64,000 nt of DNA from Rhizomys pruinosus (Eukaryota; Chordata; Mammalia; Rodentia; Spalacidae): assembly GCA_009823505.1 (NCBI GenBank), contig VZQC01004717.1, forward strand, positions 363,622 to 427,621, given 5' to 3'. Position numbers and translations under genes: made by a program. Under the pieces are notes generated by a model. It was given only the letters and a program-made list of their open reading frames with translations. It searched no databases and was not told the DNA's origin. Below, piece by piece: positions 1 to 12,261 of the stretch (position 1 is its first letter; each line of letters begins with the position of its first letter).

Positions 1-383
1 GATACAAAATTTCAGTTAGATAAGATGAACCAGTTCTGTAGATCTATCGCATAGCAAGGTGACTATCCTTAGTAATAATGTACTGTATACCTGGAAATTA
101 GTAAGAGATTTCTCACAACAAATCCATGAGGTGATGGGAAATGATGAATATATTAATTAGCTTTAGTCAGTTCACAATGTGTACATGTATCAAAACATAA
201 TGGTGAATACCACAAATACATATTTCTATTTGTCATTTCAAAGTTAATAAAGACAGGGGAGACTTTTGAAGAATATTAAAAATAAAAATTATTATTTTAA
301 ATTTATGTATATAAAATAAACACATGAACTAGCCAAAATCAAATGGAAATATGAAAATAAAGATGAATATGAAAAAACACCTA
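1..383. other. AT-rich sequence, nothing recognised
   Basis: AT-rich sequence with short A and T runs. I see no open frame of note, no SINE or LINE match and no splice-flanked exon. Confidence 0.5.
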
Positions 384-495
384 GAAGCCAGGTATGGTGG
401 TGAATAGCTATCATTCCAATACTCAGGTGGAGGCAGGAAAATTACTGGAGTTTAAGGCCAGCTTGAGCTACAAAGAGAGACTCTTCATAAAAGGT
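384..495 (+). mobile_element. Old B1-like SINE
   Basis: Diverged B1 order: 'GCCAGGTATGGTGG', then a 'ACTCAGGTGGAGGCAGG' block, then 'AAGGCCAGCTTGAGCTAC' and an A-rich end. B1 is a 7SL RNA-derived SINE with an internal Pol III promoter. Divergence suggests an old copy. Confidence 0.65.
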
Positions 496-501
496 AAAAT
501 A

Positions 502-735
502 GGGGCCGGAGAGTTGGCTCAGCGGTTAAGAGCACTGACTGCTCTTGCAGAGGACCAGGGTTCAATTCCCAGCACCCACACGGCGGCTAAGGACCATCTT
601 AACTCCTGTTCCAGGGGAATCAGATACCCTCCTCTGACCTCCACAGCATTGCACAACACAGGTGCACCTACTTACATGCAGACAGTACACTCATACACAT
701 AAAATGAAAACTAAAAATTTTAATGAAAAAAAGAA
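502..735 (+). mobile_element. B2 SINE (older form)
   Basis: Starts 'GGGGCCGGAGAG', has the tRNA-like A box region ('TGGCTCAGCGG') and B box ('GGTTCAATTCC'), and ends in an A-rich 'CACATAAAATG' tail. It has a single 'CTCCTGTTCCAGGGGAATC' block, without the internal duplication seen in the younger copies of this window. Confidence 0.9.
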
Positions 736-1059
736 TGTGATTTTTAAAAAAGTAAAATAAAGAAAAATACTTAAAAAATAAAAATACTTGAATTCATTAA
801 TATAGAGGGAGAAAATGTGATGGATGTCAGCAACACGGAGATGCGCTCACAGCAAGGAATGAAGGGGGCAGGCAAAGCAACACTGCTTTTGACTCAGGCC
901 TTTTTATGTCTGAGCTGCTGCCTACTCTGGGGAGGTCCTTCACCTCAGTTAATCTTTACAGGAAATACCCTCACTGACCCAGTCAGGATGTCCCATAGTT
1001 GGTCCCAGATCCAATCATATTGACAACCAAGATTAATCATCATGCCCACAAGACAGGAC
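736..1059. other. Unassigned sequence
   Basis: No recognisable repeat or gene. It includes a short A-rich run after the B2 tail. Confidence 0.4.
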
Positions 1060-1860
1060 ACATCATCTGACTCCAACATGGTGGGGAGCCCCACCATATG
1101 GCCCTGCCCTTTTGCAACATGTGTGGCCTCTGTCTCTTGGGTCAGTTCGAGTCAGTGTCAGCAGCTTTCTTCCACAGACATTCCACATTCGTGGCATCTC
1201 TGATAGTCCAGGGTTTCTGTGGTAGCTTAGGCTTCACTTTCAAAGCTTCAGACCTCAGCCTCTTGGAAGCTCACCCCTGCTACAAAATGCCTGGGCTTGC
1301 AGACTTTGGAAACTTGATGTAAGTTTTCTTAATGAGGGCATTCTTGTGTTCTGTATGCATTAAAACCAGCTTCCTGGGTCTAATGACAAATTCTGCTGAC
1401 AGTTCAAGATATAGCTGCACCCCCTTGGCCCTATCTGCAGCAGCCTTTCAATGCCAGTGTGGATGAACCTGGGAAATCCTTCCCCTAGGCAATCCTTTTA
1501 CAGCAGAGCAGACTTTCAGCTGCCCTTTTAAATCAAAGTCCTTCAAATGGGATTATATTTTCATACCATGAGGTCTTTGATAGGAGGAGTCTTTCCCTCA
1601 AGGCCCCTCTATTATGTTCCAGAGAAAAATAGGTGGCATTTTTAATGGAGCTAATTTCAAACTGCTGCTTCTTTGTCCAAACTTACTTTGTCCAAAATTG
1701 CTTCATCCACATTTTCTTTGTCCATCCACACTTTAATTATGTTTATCCTTTCTTCACCAAACTGCATGTTTTTCAAGTCTCTCTGGTCATCTGTTTATTC
1801 CCAGTTCTCATTATAAATCTAGATAAAAGCAACAAGAAATAACCATGCCACAACCAGAAT
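1060..1860 (+). repeat. Possible dispersed rodent repeat, class unknown
   Basis: The text order (TGTGGCCTCTG..., a cysteine-poor stretch with 'CTTGGAAGCTCACCCCTGC', 'GCAGCAGCCTTTCA', 'CCCTCAAGGCCCCTCTATT') resembles a rodent dispersed repeat that I remember but cannot name. There is no long open frame. The assignment is weak and unique sequence is possible. Confidence 0.3.
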
Positions 1861-2324
1861 GCTATGTTGCCTTGAAATGTCTTCTACCAAACAAATTAAT
1901 CCATTCATTTTTTTTTATTTAGTTTGGCTTAAATTTTCAAAACATAAGCAACACAAAGGAATATTCTTGGCCAGAATATAACATGAATGGTCTCCTGCCC
2001 AATTTTCAATGAACTCCTCATTCATTCCCAAACCTTATAAGGGCAGCCTTTGCTACCTACATTTCTTCAATTGAATTTTTGTGTATTTCAGACAGAACAC
2101 CTCTCAGTCTTAATCACCTTCATATCCTCTTCCCCACTGGCACTCTCTGACAGCCCCTCCCACTGGAATTCGTCCACTCTGTCCTTTGTGCCAAGACCCA
2201 TTGTGTCAAGTTGGCATCCCCAGACGGTCCTCAGTGCAAGCTCATCCACTGAGGTCTACTCAGCCCATCCAGAGTCCCTTGCTTTAAAAATATCAGTTCT
2301 AACTCACCAGCAATAAACATCTGC
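1861..2324. other. Unassigned sequence
   Basis: No confident repeat or gene match. The longest frame (2050-2316, plus) has no recognisable domain and lacks splice context. Confidence 0.4.
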
Positions 2325-3440
2325 CAATAGTTCTGCTAAGACTAGGTGCTGATACCCATTTCCACCTTTCAATGCTGGTTTTTTTTCTGACTGAATTTAC
2401 ATGGGTCTTGTGCATGCTGATACCACCACTGCAAGAGTATGAGCAGAGTCCCAGGAGTTTGTATGATTCTATTTCCATATGGTCAAACAACCTCCTCCCT
2501 AGCTATTACAATCTTTCCACCCCCTCTTGGGCAATGGTCCCTAAGCCCTGGGTAAGTGAAGTTTAATATAGGAGTCCTGTCCGAGAACCCACACTTTGCA
2601 GATTCCTAATCTCCATGCTTTGATCTTTTGTGTTCCTGGGCCTCTGTTGCACGAGGAAGCTTCACTACTGAGAGTTGAGAAATTCATTAGTGTACTCTTT
2701 ACCTCTTATTCTATGTTCTGTGAGCCCTGGGTATAAAGGTTCCATTGTAAATGTGCCACTTAGGCTTGGGCACCGAACAGATAATGTCTGTGTGTGGCCA
2801 ATTGTAGTACACTCTAACAGTCTCCATCTGGTGCAAAAGAAGTTTCTTTGATAAGTGGCAACTGAAATATTTGACTATAAATATAAGGATGCATATTTTA
2901 CACTTAGAAAGAAATTACATTAGTCTAGGGATGTTATAGCCTTGGAGTTTTGTCTAAGATGCATGACCTCTCCATTCATGTGTTACAGTGCCACATACGA
3001 GTTTCCTCCCATTGAGTGGGATTTAAGTCCAATTAGTTAGTCATTGATGATCCCAAGATAAAAGTGTCATACCAATGTCATATGCTGTGCCAGACATCGA
3101 TGTGGTTATCTGGTCTTAAAGATGGTGTCGGACCATCAACTAATTGATGGTCTCCCTTAGCAGCTTGCATAGTGTTCTCCAAAGCTCTGACAGCTAGTCT
3201 TTAGGGGAAGTAGCTTCCAGGTCAGTTCTAGCTCCATCGCTCAAAATTCTGTCTCCAAAGTATGTCTTGCCTTCAGCAATAAGGTCTTACCTTCAAGTTC
3301 TGGGAGGCAATCAAGGGCTGAGGCAATAGCCTATGTAATTTTGGAACTCTCTTGGACTACCCCGGCCAACAACTCAAAGGAAGGTTTCTCCTGTCTGGCA
3401 GTGTTTCTTGTTATGCAGACGTCTGCTATGCATGTGTACT
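2325..3440 (-). mobile_element. Old L1 3' UTR fragment
   Basis: Parallels the sequence at 31.8-33.1 kb over its length: 'CTTTCCACCCCCTCTTG', 'GGTCCCTAAGCCCTGGG', 'TAAAGGTTCCATTGTA', 'GAGTGGGATTTAAGTCCAA'. At 33.1 kb the same sequence lies beside ORF2, which identifies it as minus-strand L1 3' UTR. No ORF2 remains here. Confidence 0.7.
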
Positions 3441-3489
3441 CATATAGAGATATGGTATGTGTAATTTGTCACTATGTTGTTAGACAATA

Positions 3490-3900
3490 TGATTCTCTCT
3501 CTAGTTTTTTTACATTAGCTAGGCATTATTTATCTCTCTTCTCTCTCCCTCTCTCTCTCTCTTTCCCTGTCTAACCCTCCCTCCATGACTTCCCTATTTA
3601 AAGTGTCCCTGTTTCCCTCATTCCTCCCTTGATAATACCACTCTCCTATGTTCCCACTTCTCTTGACCACCTTTCCTTTTATCCCCAAATTTCCTTGTAT
3701 AACCTTCCCTTTTCCCTAACCTTTTACCTCCCATTTAAGTACCTTCATTTTGTCCATTTCTCCCTTAGTAAACTACCTACATTTCTGTTGACCCTCTGGT
3801 CTTCTGAACACTCACCAGAATGAGCCATTAAGCTCTGCTTAAGCATTCTAGAGTTCTCTAGTCTGCATCTCTAAACTCTCCCTCATTCCTCCAGCAAATA
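3490..3900. repeat. Pyrimidine-rich tract (CT-rich)
   Basis: Dominated by C and T, including a (TCTC)n stretch near 3536-3562 and repeated 'CCTCCCT' and 'TTCCC' blocks. It adjoins the L1 3' UTR fragment and may be its polypurine tract read from the other strand, which is an inference. Confidence 0.6.
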
Positions 3901-4133
3901 AGTTTCAAAGGCCCAAGAAAGAACCAACTGGTCAGGTCTAACAGGGCAGCAGTCTTATCTCTGGTACCAGTTTTCTGCATCCGTTACTTTTCTCATTGTT
4001 CTGATGAATATCTGACAGAAAAAAGTTAATGGAACAAAGATTTATTTTTGCGTAGTTTCAGGGAATTTCAGTCAGAGAAGAGAACACATTCCAAAGTTAC
4101 TTGGTACCTGGTGGGAGGAGCTGATTCACTTCT

Positions 4134-4378
4134 CTTTTTTTAATTTTATTTATTTCTGTATGTGTATAAATGTACTGTGTGCATGTAGGTCTGTGCACCC
4201 ATGTTCTGCAGTGCCTCGGAGGTCAGAAGAGGGTATCAGATTCCCCTGGAACTGGAGTTCTCCTGGAATTGGAGTTACAGACGGTTCTCAGCCACCATGT
4301 GGGTGCTAGGGATCAAACCCGGGTCCTCTGCAAGAGCAGTCGGTGCTCTTAACTGCTAGGCTATCTCTCTAGCCCCAG
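4134..4378 (-). mobile_element. B2 SINE with target-site duplication
   Basis: Reverse-strand B2: tail at the left, 'CTAGCCC' head at the right. It carries the internal duplication typical of the younger copies ('GGAACTGGAGTTCTCCTGGA' on the plus strand). Flanked by 4119-4133 'AGCTGATTCACTTCT' and 4379-4393 'AGCTTATTCACTTCT', a 15-bp duplication with one mismatch. Confidence 0.95.
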
Positions 4379-4393
4379 AGCTTATTCACTTCT

Positions 4394-5149
4394 TAATAGA
4401 GAACTCAAGCTGAAATTAATGATACATAAACATTTAAAAAGCCCACCTCTTCCAGCCAGAATACATTCTGGAAGGATCCATATTCAAAGTACCACCATAA
4501 ACTGGGGACCAAGAGTTTAAAACATAAGTCTGTGAAAAAAGATTTAAAATTTCAACCATAATATCAATATATAAATCTGTGTGTTGGCAGACATCAGAAT
4601 ATGATTTCAACTGAGAAGAAAAGAACAGGAAAGAGTTTTCTGACAAGTTAGAAATGCTCTCTATATTGACTAGGGTTGGAGTTACAAATAGGCATACATT
4701 TGTTCAGTCTCATCAAACTATACTTAAAATTTATATTTTGTCACATATAAGTTATAACTAAAGTAGATTTTAAAATAACAAGTATTGTTATTATTATTTG
4801 TGAGAACATTCATAACATCACAAAATTATATGTTTAGCAACTATTCATTAAATGTCCAATAGATAGAGGCAAAAGCTATCCAGGTGTTCCTCCAGTTAGT
4901 ATTTATTAAATAGAATCCATATGTAAACCACAAAGCTAAGCAGTGACGTAATTGGATTAGCATTTTAAAAGCTCTGCTTCACAGCTTTCTGGGAAATGGA
5001 CTGGAAGGGCTCCACATACATAAAGCCAATGCTCTAGTGGAGAAAGGCTGGAGAAAATGTGGAAAGAGTTGGCGGTGAACAAATTTAAAAATTAATGAAT
5101 AAACTGTATCTGATGTAACACTTAAATAACATTAAAGTAAGTCATCAGA
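4394..5149. other. Unassigned sequence
   Basis: AT-rich, with no recognised repeat and no convincing coding frame. Confidence 0.4.
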
Positions 5150-5400
5150 AAGGTTGCTGATTTCTTCAGTGAAGGGAGGGACCATTCCCTGGACAGAGGA
5201 TCTTGGACAGTGTGAAATGGAGAACAGCAAGCTTAAGGTGCATTCTGTCTTTGCTTACTGACTGTGGATGCAGTGCAGCCAGTTCCTTCAAGCTCCTGCC
5301 ACTGTGCAAATATGGACCTAAAATAAATCCTTTATCCTTTAAGTTGCTTTTGTCAGAGTATTTTATCACAGTGACAGGAAAAGAAGCTAAAACAGGCTGA
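5150..5400 (+). repeat. Rodent dispersed repeat, 3' end (family B-like)
   Basis: Has the common 3' module 'CTAAAATAAATCC...AAGTTGCTTTTGTCAGAGTATTTTATCACAG' (in part), which includes an AATAAA signal. The same module ends the repeats at 42.7 and 47.9 kb. The organisation looks like a solo LTR or a non-autonomous element; the family name is not resolved. Confidence 0.6.
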
Positions 5401-5608
5401 TATTTACATAAGAATAAAATCCAGTTTGGAAAGAAGATATAACAAAAATAGATAAGGTCAGAGCTTTGAGGAATTCCATCAAATGCCTAATTACAGAAGT
5501 ATTAACCTGCAGAAAAGAATTAAAAGGTGTGGCTCAAGAAGCAGCTAGGGAGATGACAGAACATGGTGGTATCTAACAGAAAAGTACATCTATAAGAAGG
5601 AAGAAGAA

Positions 5609-5865
5609 GGAGCTGGAGAGATGGCTCAGTGGTTAAGAACACTGGCTTCTCTTGAGGAGTACCAGGATTCAACTCCCAGCACCCACATGGAGCAAACAAC
5701 AATCTGTAACTCCAGTTCCTGGGGAATTCAACACTCTCTCTGACCTCCAATGGGCATTGCATGACACTGGTGTGCTTACACAAATGCAGACAGTATATTC
5801 GTATATATAAAAATAAAAATAATAAATAAAATACTTATAAAATAAATAAAAATTAAAAAAAAGAA
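5609..5865 (+). mobile_element. B2 SINE (older form)
   Basis: 'GGAGCTGGAGAGATGGCTC' head, damaged B box 'GGATTCAACTCCC', single 'CCAGTTCCTGGGGAATTC' block, and a long A/T-rich tail of AAAT repeats to about 5865. No internal duplication. Confidence 0.9.
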
Positions 5866-6451
5866 GAAACTATGGATTGGGCTTGTAGGACACCAGGTAG
5901 GAAGAAGATAGAATTGTCTGTGTCTAAATGTTACTGCTGTATTTAGCAATATGGAAGACACTGATTACTTCTCTAGGATCTCTTTCATTTTCATTTGAAT
6001 GATGGAGACACAAGCAAGATTGGAATAGGTTGAGGAACATACCTTAAAACAACAGGAAAAAATGTCCAGTACAATTCAAAATCACATCACTTTGATTAAA
6101 AAGCTGTCTTAAAACTGACAGATAGGTCATCTCAATTGAAAATATAGTTTAAAATATTTGCCTGTAATTTAAAATATATTATAAGACTCAAAGCAGGAAA
6201 AATTACATAGATTTTCAACACCCACATCAGGAATATGTAAAACGATCATGAGACAAATCACCAGACTAGTATGCTGTCATATTAGCTCTGCTGCATCAAG
6301 TAGGTTTTGCTGATTCTTTAAAAAAAAAAAATTAATCTAAATGATAATTTTTGTAATGTGGCTTGAATAAGGAATGTTCCCTCAGGCCCATGTCTTTAAT
6401 GCTTGGTTCACAACCAGGTATTATGTTGGAAGTATTTAGAAACCACAGGAG
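5866..6451. other. Unassigned sequence
   Basis: AT-rich; nothing recognised. Confidence 0.4.
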
Positions 6452-6596
6452 AAATGGGCGTGGTGGCACAGCCCTTTAATCTTAGCACTAGGGAGGCAGA
6501 AGCATTTGGATCTCTATGAGTCGAAGGCTAGCCTGGTCTACATAGCAAGTTCTGGCCCAATCAAGGCTATATAGTGAGAATCTGTCTTCAAATAAA
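6452..6596 (+). mobile_element. B1 SINE
   Basis: 'GGGCGTGGTGGCACAGCC' to 'GCTAGCCTGGTCTACATAGC' and 'CTGTCTTCAAATAAAG', the standard B1 order. Confidence 0.9.
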
Positions 6597-6690
6597 GAAA
6601 AAAGAAAGAGAAGGGAAGGGGAAGGAGAAGAAGGGGAAGGCGAAGAAGGGGAAGGCAAAGAGGGGGAAGGGATGAAGGGAAGGGAAGGAA
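6597..6690 (+). repeat. Purine microsatellite (GGAAG/GAAGG)n
   Basis: Imperfect 'GAAGGGGAAGG' units directly after the B1 A-tail, which probably seeded it. Confidence 0.85.
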
Positions 6691-7724
6691 AGGAAACCTC
6701 AGGAGAGAGGGCTTAACTGCAGGAAGCAGGTCACTGGGGTGTTGGTCCTTCCTGATACATTATCCCTGTTCGCTTTCCTACTGCTCTCTTCCTGTTTCCT
6801 GGCTTGCCAGGAAGTGAAGCACTCTCCTTCCAGCAACACCCTCCCACCACCACCACTGCCAGGACGCCTTGCTTGAGCATTCCGGATCTAATGATTGAAA
6901 TCTCTGAAACTGAAAGCCGAAATAAGTCGCCTCCCCTACGATGCTGCTTCAGGCATTTTGATCATGGTAGTGGAAACAGCAACTAATTTGCTTTATACAG
7001 TACCTCGACTTGGAAGTTCTGCACAGAACCTTCCCATACAAGCGCCACCACCAGTAAAAGAGATGTGCTGCGAAAAATCACTGTCACCTTCCAGGAAACA
7101 GTTCACGTTTATCAGCCTGCATGCCTTCATCCAGCCTTTGCTGGGGAACAGTTTTACCCGGCTTTGGTCAGCGTCACTGTGATGTCATCTAACAGTGCCC
7201 TGCCTCAAAGCACCCAGCATGGAACTCTTTCGTCCATTCTTCCACAGACTAACAACCAAGAGAACGACAGGACTTACGCTGAACGATGAGAACACAACGC
7301 TGATGGAGAAATGCCCTGTTCATCCCGAGGGCATTTCTGAACCACGACTTTCTTTCTTTCTTTCTTTCTTCTTCACCTCTGCTCCCCAGGATCACACTTT
7401 TGGAAAGTCCACCTACACATCTTTTATGTCGCACCTTCTTCTACAATATTCTAGTTCAAAAACTACAACTGAATAGCTAAGCAGAAAGGAAAAATAGTAT
7501 TTCCCAAACATTCAACATAGTCAAGTGCTCCTTATTTCCTGTTTAACTCAAGAAATCCAAATATAAACAAATTTAGTTGAGAAAGTGAGGTCCACTTTAT
7601 TCAAGGCTAACCACTTGGATGTGGACAGCTTTGGTTGATACATTTTCTTATTCTCATACTACCGCCAATAACATGTGCCTTAAACGGGATCATAAATGCA
7701 TTTTGGAGTTGAATAATCATGAAA
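6691..7724. other. Unassigned, apparently unique sequence
   Basis: Less AT-rich than its surroundings. Several short overlapping frames lie at 6804-7476, but none shows a recognisable domain. It contains a short (TTTC)n run near 7350-7372. I see no polypyrimidine tract/AG plus GT pair that frames a convincing exon. Confidence 0.4.
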
Positions 7725-7862
7725 ATTAGCACTACCAACTACTATGTGTTGAGTCTCTATTTGTGCCAGATAATTGGCTAACTACCTAACATTTAATCCT
7801 CACTAAAATTCTACAAGTACTCACTAGCTCCATTTTATTTCACTGAAAGTAAAGGTTGACAT
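7725..7862 (+). mobile_element. MIR SINE
   Basis: Core 'TTTGTGCCAGATAATTGGC', then 'ACATTTAATCCTCAC', 'CTACAAGTACTCA' and 'CCATTTTATTTCACTGA' follow the MIR order (tRNA-derived ancient mammalian SINE). Divergence is high, as expected. Confidence 0.75.
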
Positions 7863-9162
7863 TTCCAAGTTCCCTCTGCTGACAAAATTATAGTTAACAT
7901 TTGTGTTTCCTCTGTTTTCCCAGAAGCTATGATCATATTTAAGCTTAGTACCCAACCTCAGCAAGTTCTCATGATCAGAACAGTACAAAGCAGATGTTCC
8001 AGAAGATCTGAGTGAACTTTCTACTCTCATGCTGTCCCTATTGCAGGAACGAAGAAAGGAAATGAAAACAAGACCAGAAAAAATGATTTAGCATGATAAC
8101 TTCCTGTACTGAACTGCTTTGAACTATGACCTGTGGCTAGTTTGAAGAAGGGTTCACATTAGCACTATTAATATATACACAGGGCAATGCTTTGGAATGG
8201 GAATTGTGTTGTGTCTCCGGTGAGCAGCATGCCAGCCCTCTAAGTACCAGCTACATCCCCTCCACTGCAACCACTAAAAAGTTCTTCAGACTTCAACAAA
8301 ATAGGCCTCAGTTCAGAACTACTGATTTATAGTATTTAAAGCAAATATTTTAACTTCTGACAGTAAATAAAACCTATTACAGTAATGATTCTTACAAGTT
8401 CCATAGTTTGTTTTAGAATTTGCTTGTAGATCTATGCACACGACTTTAATTCAGTGTTCCCATCTTCTCTGCTCCTTCTCTGACTCCCAAAGGAGCAAGT
8501 ACCTCAAGGAGAGCATTGTTCCTGAGCCATGGGGTCCCTCGCCCATCTCAGACATTTCTCCTTCAAGTCCTCTGTCTAGCCCTGATTAGCATGTCATCTC
8601 CAAACTCAGAACAAAACCTGTGTAATTGGCTTTGCTTCTGAATGACAATCACACCATGTAAAGAACACGCTTTCTATATTTACAAATCCAAGACATGATT
8701 GAAAGTGTCACGCTCTCAGTGTAGCAAGAGTATTCTCATAATCAAACATCCAAAGCAAATTGTATGATTATTTATATTACCCAACATTTCAAGGCTCTAT
8801 CTCGGGGCAGAAAAAGCTGAGTAGAAGTATGCCAACATATTCAGTGTTCCACTTTCTCCTTCACACACAAACAGGACTAGGGTTTCTGTTATTTTGTCCA
8901 AAATTTTAAGGAGAATCTCTTAAACATTCCAAATTTTCATATCAAAGATAATTATTACTGAGTCAACATTATAGGTAAGATATACAACAACACCAAAAAA
9001 AGACCCTAAGAAGATTCTGAAATGTTTTTATAAATATGTTTTATATATTAGGTCTTTTATCATATACCACACAAATCATATAAAATAAATATAAATACAA
9101 GACCATAAATGCTATGTATATATAGTCTCTTAAAAATTTAGCCAAATAAAATATATTTCTGC
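7863..9162. other. Unassigned sequence
   Basis: No recognised repeat, exon or RNA gene in 1.3 kb. AT-rich toward the right end. Confidence 0.4.
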
Positions 9163-9310
9163 ACCAGGCATGGTGGTTCATGCCTTTAATCCCCAGCACT
9201 TAGGAGGGAGAGTCAGGCAGATCTCTGTGAGATCAAGCCCAGCCTCATCTACATAGTGAGTTCCAGAACTGCTGGGGCTATAGGGAGACCCCTTCTCAAA
9301 AACAAACAAA
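9163..9310 (+). mobile_element. B1 SINE
   Basis: 'GCACCAGGCATGGTGG' to 'CCAGCCTCATCTACATAGTG' and a poly(AAAC) tail. Confidence 0.9.
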
Positions 9311-9330
9311 CAAACAAAAACATAAATAAA

Positions 9331-9367
<37 letters not shown>
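9311..9367. repeat. (AAAC)n followed by (TA)n
   Basis: B1 tail of CAAA units, then an uninterrupted TA run at about 9336-9367. Confidence 0.95.
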
Positions 9368-9369
<2 letters not shown>

Positions 9370-9519
9370 GTGTTTTGCAAAAGTACTATGCCAGAAATAA
9401 CACCTATAAAGTTCCATGATATTCCTGTTGTGTTTCTTAAATAAATTTATTCAGATATAGCGAAAAATCTATGCAGATATAAATGAAAGCTATCCGTGTT
9501 AAGAATAGTTTATATTTCT

Positions 9520-10870
9520 TTTAATAAATATTTTAATAAAACTTTTAGAACTTCATACAATGTACTTTGATCGTATTCAGACAGTCTCCACCCTACCCCA
9601 CTACAACCTTCAACTTCCTGTCTTTATCACAGTCTTCTTAAGGTCTGTTGACTCTAATTTGCCAAAACTCTTCAGTATGGGTCTATCCCTAGGGGCCTGG
9701 TCAACCTACCAAGTGTCACACCCTTAAAGAAAACTGACTCTACATCTCCCAGAAGCTATCACTTGCCAATAGACTCTCAGCCAGAGCTGAGACTTATTGT
9801 CCACTCCCCCACCCATACTGGGTTTTTGTCTGGCTTAGGCTTTTACCAGTCTTGAGCATGCTGTCATAGAGTTGTGGGTCATATGTGCAACTGCCCTGTT
9901 ACATGGACACACCTTTCTCTTGTGTTCATCCACCACCTCTGGCTCTTACAATCTTTTCACCCCCTCTTCTGCAGTGATCCCTGAGCCTTGGGAGACAGAA
10001 ACTTGATATAGGTGTCCTATTCGAGGATAAGCAGTTGGCAGCCACTTATTCTCTGCATGTTGGCCAGTTGAGGGTCTGTGTCAATCATCATCTGCCAGAT
10101 AAGGAAGCTTCTCTGGTGAGTTGAGAGACACACTAATCAATGGATGTAACAATAAGTCATTAGGAGTTGCTTTAATACTGTTCATTTAGCAGAATAATAG
10201 TAGCAAGCTCTTCCCTACAGCCCGTGACCTGTCTAGCCACAGGTTCTTGACCTCAGTGACAATGCCAGGTATGGGCTCTGTCTTGGGAAGTGGGCCTTAA
10301 ATCCAGTCAGAAGGTGATTGGTTTCCTCCATAACATTCTGAGGGCCTATGGGATCTCTCAAGTTAACAACTGCAAAAGAAAGAGTCCATTCCTGGCACTG
10401 GGCTTTCATTTTGTAGACTGTGGCATACACTAGGGCCACTGAACCCCTGTGATAAGGTAACTACATTTAAACTCTTTTATATTATCTATGTATATATGTT
10501 AAAGGGCTCCTACAGTAGTAGGTTTCCATATGCCTTTTCAAAATACCTTTATTGTTAGTTCTCCTTCCCCTTCCCCTTCCTTTGCCCCTTCCCCACTTCA
10601 TTTAAACTTTCCTGTTCTATTTTCCTTTTTTTCTCCTTCTTATCACTCAGTTCTATTTCTTTTAACTCCCCAATAGCCCCTAATTAGTTTCCTGACCTCT
10701 GTGGATTTTCCCAATTGAGATGCACCTATCTAAAACTTAAAAGCTAGTAGCCACTTATGAGAGAGAACATGTGACATTTGTCTTTCTGAGTCTGGGTTAT
10801 TGCTCAGGATTATTATTTCTAGTTCCATCCATCTATACAAGAATCTCATACCTTTGGATTTTTTTAACTA
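9520..10870 (-). mobile_element. Old L1 fragment: 3' UTR and end of ORF2
   Basis: L1 3' UTR landmarks on the reverse strand: 'CTTTTCACCCCCTCTTC', 'GATCCCTGAGCCTTGGG', and a C/T-rich tract near 10560-10620. It ends in a remnant of the ORF2 C-terminus (10780-10850, 'TTTGTCTTTCTGAGTCTGGG', 'CTAGTTCCATCCATC'). Frames are broken. Only the 3' part of the element is present. Confidence 0.7.
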
Positions 10871-10938
10871 TTTAAAGTATGTCTTATTTTACTTTATTTT
10901 GTTTGTTTATTTATTTATTTATTAGTTGAATCTTTTTT

Positions 10939-11172
10939 TAATTTTTTATTTTATTAATTTTATTTATTTCTGTATGTGTATGAATGTACTGTCTGCATGC
11001 AACTTTGTGCACCCGTGTCGTGCAATGCCGCGGAGGTCAGAAGAGGGTGTCGGATTCCCCTGGAACTGGAGTTTCAGACGGCTCTCGGCCACCATGTGGG
11101 TGCTGGGGATCGAACCCGGGTCCTCTGCAAGAGCGTTGGCACTCCTAACCACTAGGCCATCTCTCCAGCCCC
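10939..11172 (-). mobile_element. B2 SINE with target-site duplication
   Basis: Reverse-strand B2 with intact B box (plus strand 'GGGATCGAACC'). It lacks the internal duplication: 'GGAACTGGAGTTTCAGACGG' runs straight through. Flanking repeats of 'TAGTTGAATCTTTTT' start at 10923 and 11173. Confidence 0.95.
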
Positions 11173-11199
11173 TAGTTGAATCTTTTTTAATATAACACT

Positions 11200-11274
11200 T
11201 TTTTTTTTGTCTTTTTGAGACAGGGTCTCCCTGTAGCCCCAGCTGTCCTGAAACTCACTCTGTAGACTACTTTT
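11200..11274 (-). mobile_element. B1 SINE fragment
   Basis: 'CTTTTTGAGACAGGGTCTCC' and 'TGTAGCCCCAGCTGTCCTG' are the reversed B1 right end. It breaks off after 'CTCTGTAGAC' where the next L1 begins. Confidence 0.85.
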
Positions 11275-11732
11275 ATTGATGCTTTGTGTATTTCATACAT
11301 CACTTTTCAGGTCAATTTAGACATATTCCTCTTTCCCTTCCCCCCACCCCACCCCAGTTCATGCATTCTGCCATACATGTCCTGTATCTTTCTCTCAGTC
11401 TTTTTAAAATTTTTCTCTGCAGAGGTTTATTGCTTTGGGCATAATGTAATTGTATCAATCTGTTCTTTGACCAAGTCCTTATGTTGTTATTGTTCCCTCC
11501 CATTTGTATTGCTCCAAAATATGCCTATATAAATGTCATATATGTACCAGAATTACGTCTTCTGGGAACAAACTATATGTTAACTGCAAAATATGTTTAA
11601 GAATTCACATTTTTCCCTTTGATTTTATATTACTCTAAAATATAATACATACCTTCCACCCATATGTTAATTACCATGTCTGAAAATAAGCGGTAAGTTA
11701 ATTCTAGGGCCTATTAAGAGATTCGCACTATA

Positions 11733-11974
11733 GGGGGCTGGAGAGATGGCCTAGCGGTTAAGAGCACCGACTGCTCTTTCAGAGGACCGGGTTCGATCCC
11801 CGGCACCCACATGGCGGCTAATAACTGTCTGTGACTCCAATTCCAGGAGAACTCCAGTTCCAGGGGAATCCGAGACCCTCTTCTGACCTCCGCGGCATTG
11901 CACGACACAGGTGCACAGACCTACATGCAGACAGTACATTCATATACATACAAAAATAAATAAAGGAAAAAAAA
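11733..11974 (+). mobile_element. B2 SINE (young form), nested in L1
   Basis: Full-length B2 with A box region 'TGGCCTAGCGG', B box 'GGTTCGATCCC' and the internal duplication ('CTCCAATTCCAGGAGAAC' then 'TCCAGTTCCAGGGG'). Flanked by 11717-11732 and 11975-11990, a 16-bp duplication 'AGAGATTCGCACTATA' with one C/T mismatch. Confidence 0.97.
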
Positions 11975-12002
11975 AGAGATTCGCATTATAACAGCACAGT
12001 TG

Positions 12003-12155
12003 ATGCTGGGTGTGGTGGCGCACGCCTTTAGTCCTAGCACTCAGGAGGCAGAGGCAGGTGGATCTTTGTGAGTTCAAGGCCAGCCAGGTCTACAGAGCAA
12101 GTTCCAGGACAGCTGGGGCTACAGGGAGACTCTGTCTCAAAAAGACCAAAAATAA

Positions 12156-12199
<44 letters not shown>

Positions 12200-12203
12200 A
12201 AAT
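12003..12203 (+). mobile_element. B1 SINE with (AAAT)n tail, nested in L1
   Basis: 'GATGCTGGGTGTGGTGG' to 'GACTCTGTCTCAAAAAG', then AAAT repeats (about 12152-12199). Perfect 13-bp duplication 'AACAGCACAGTTG' at 11990-12002 and 12204-12216. Confidence 0.97.
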
Positions 12204-12261
12204 AACAGCACAGTTGTTTTCAGATAGAAATATAACAATAACATTGCTCAGCTTGCCTTTC

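Noticed and set aside
6804..7476. Overlapping frames in all three plus-strand frames
   Set aside because: Several frames are open at once, which points to base composition; no domain or splice pair was found.
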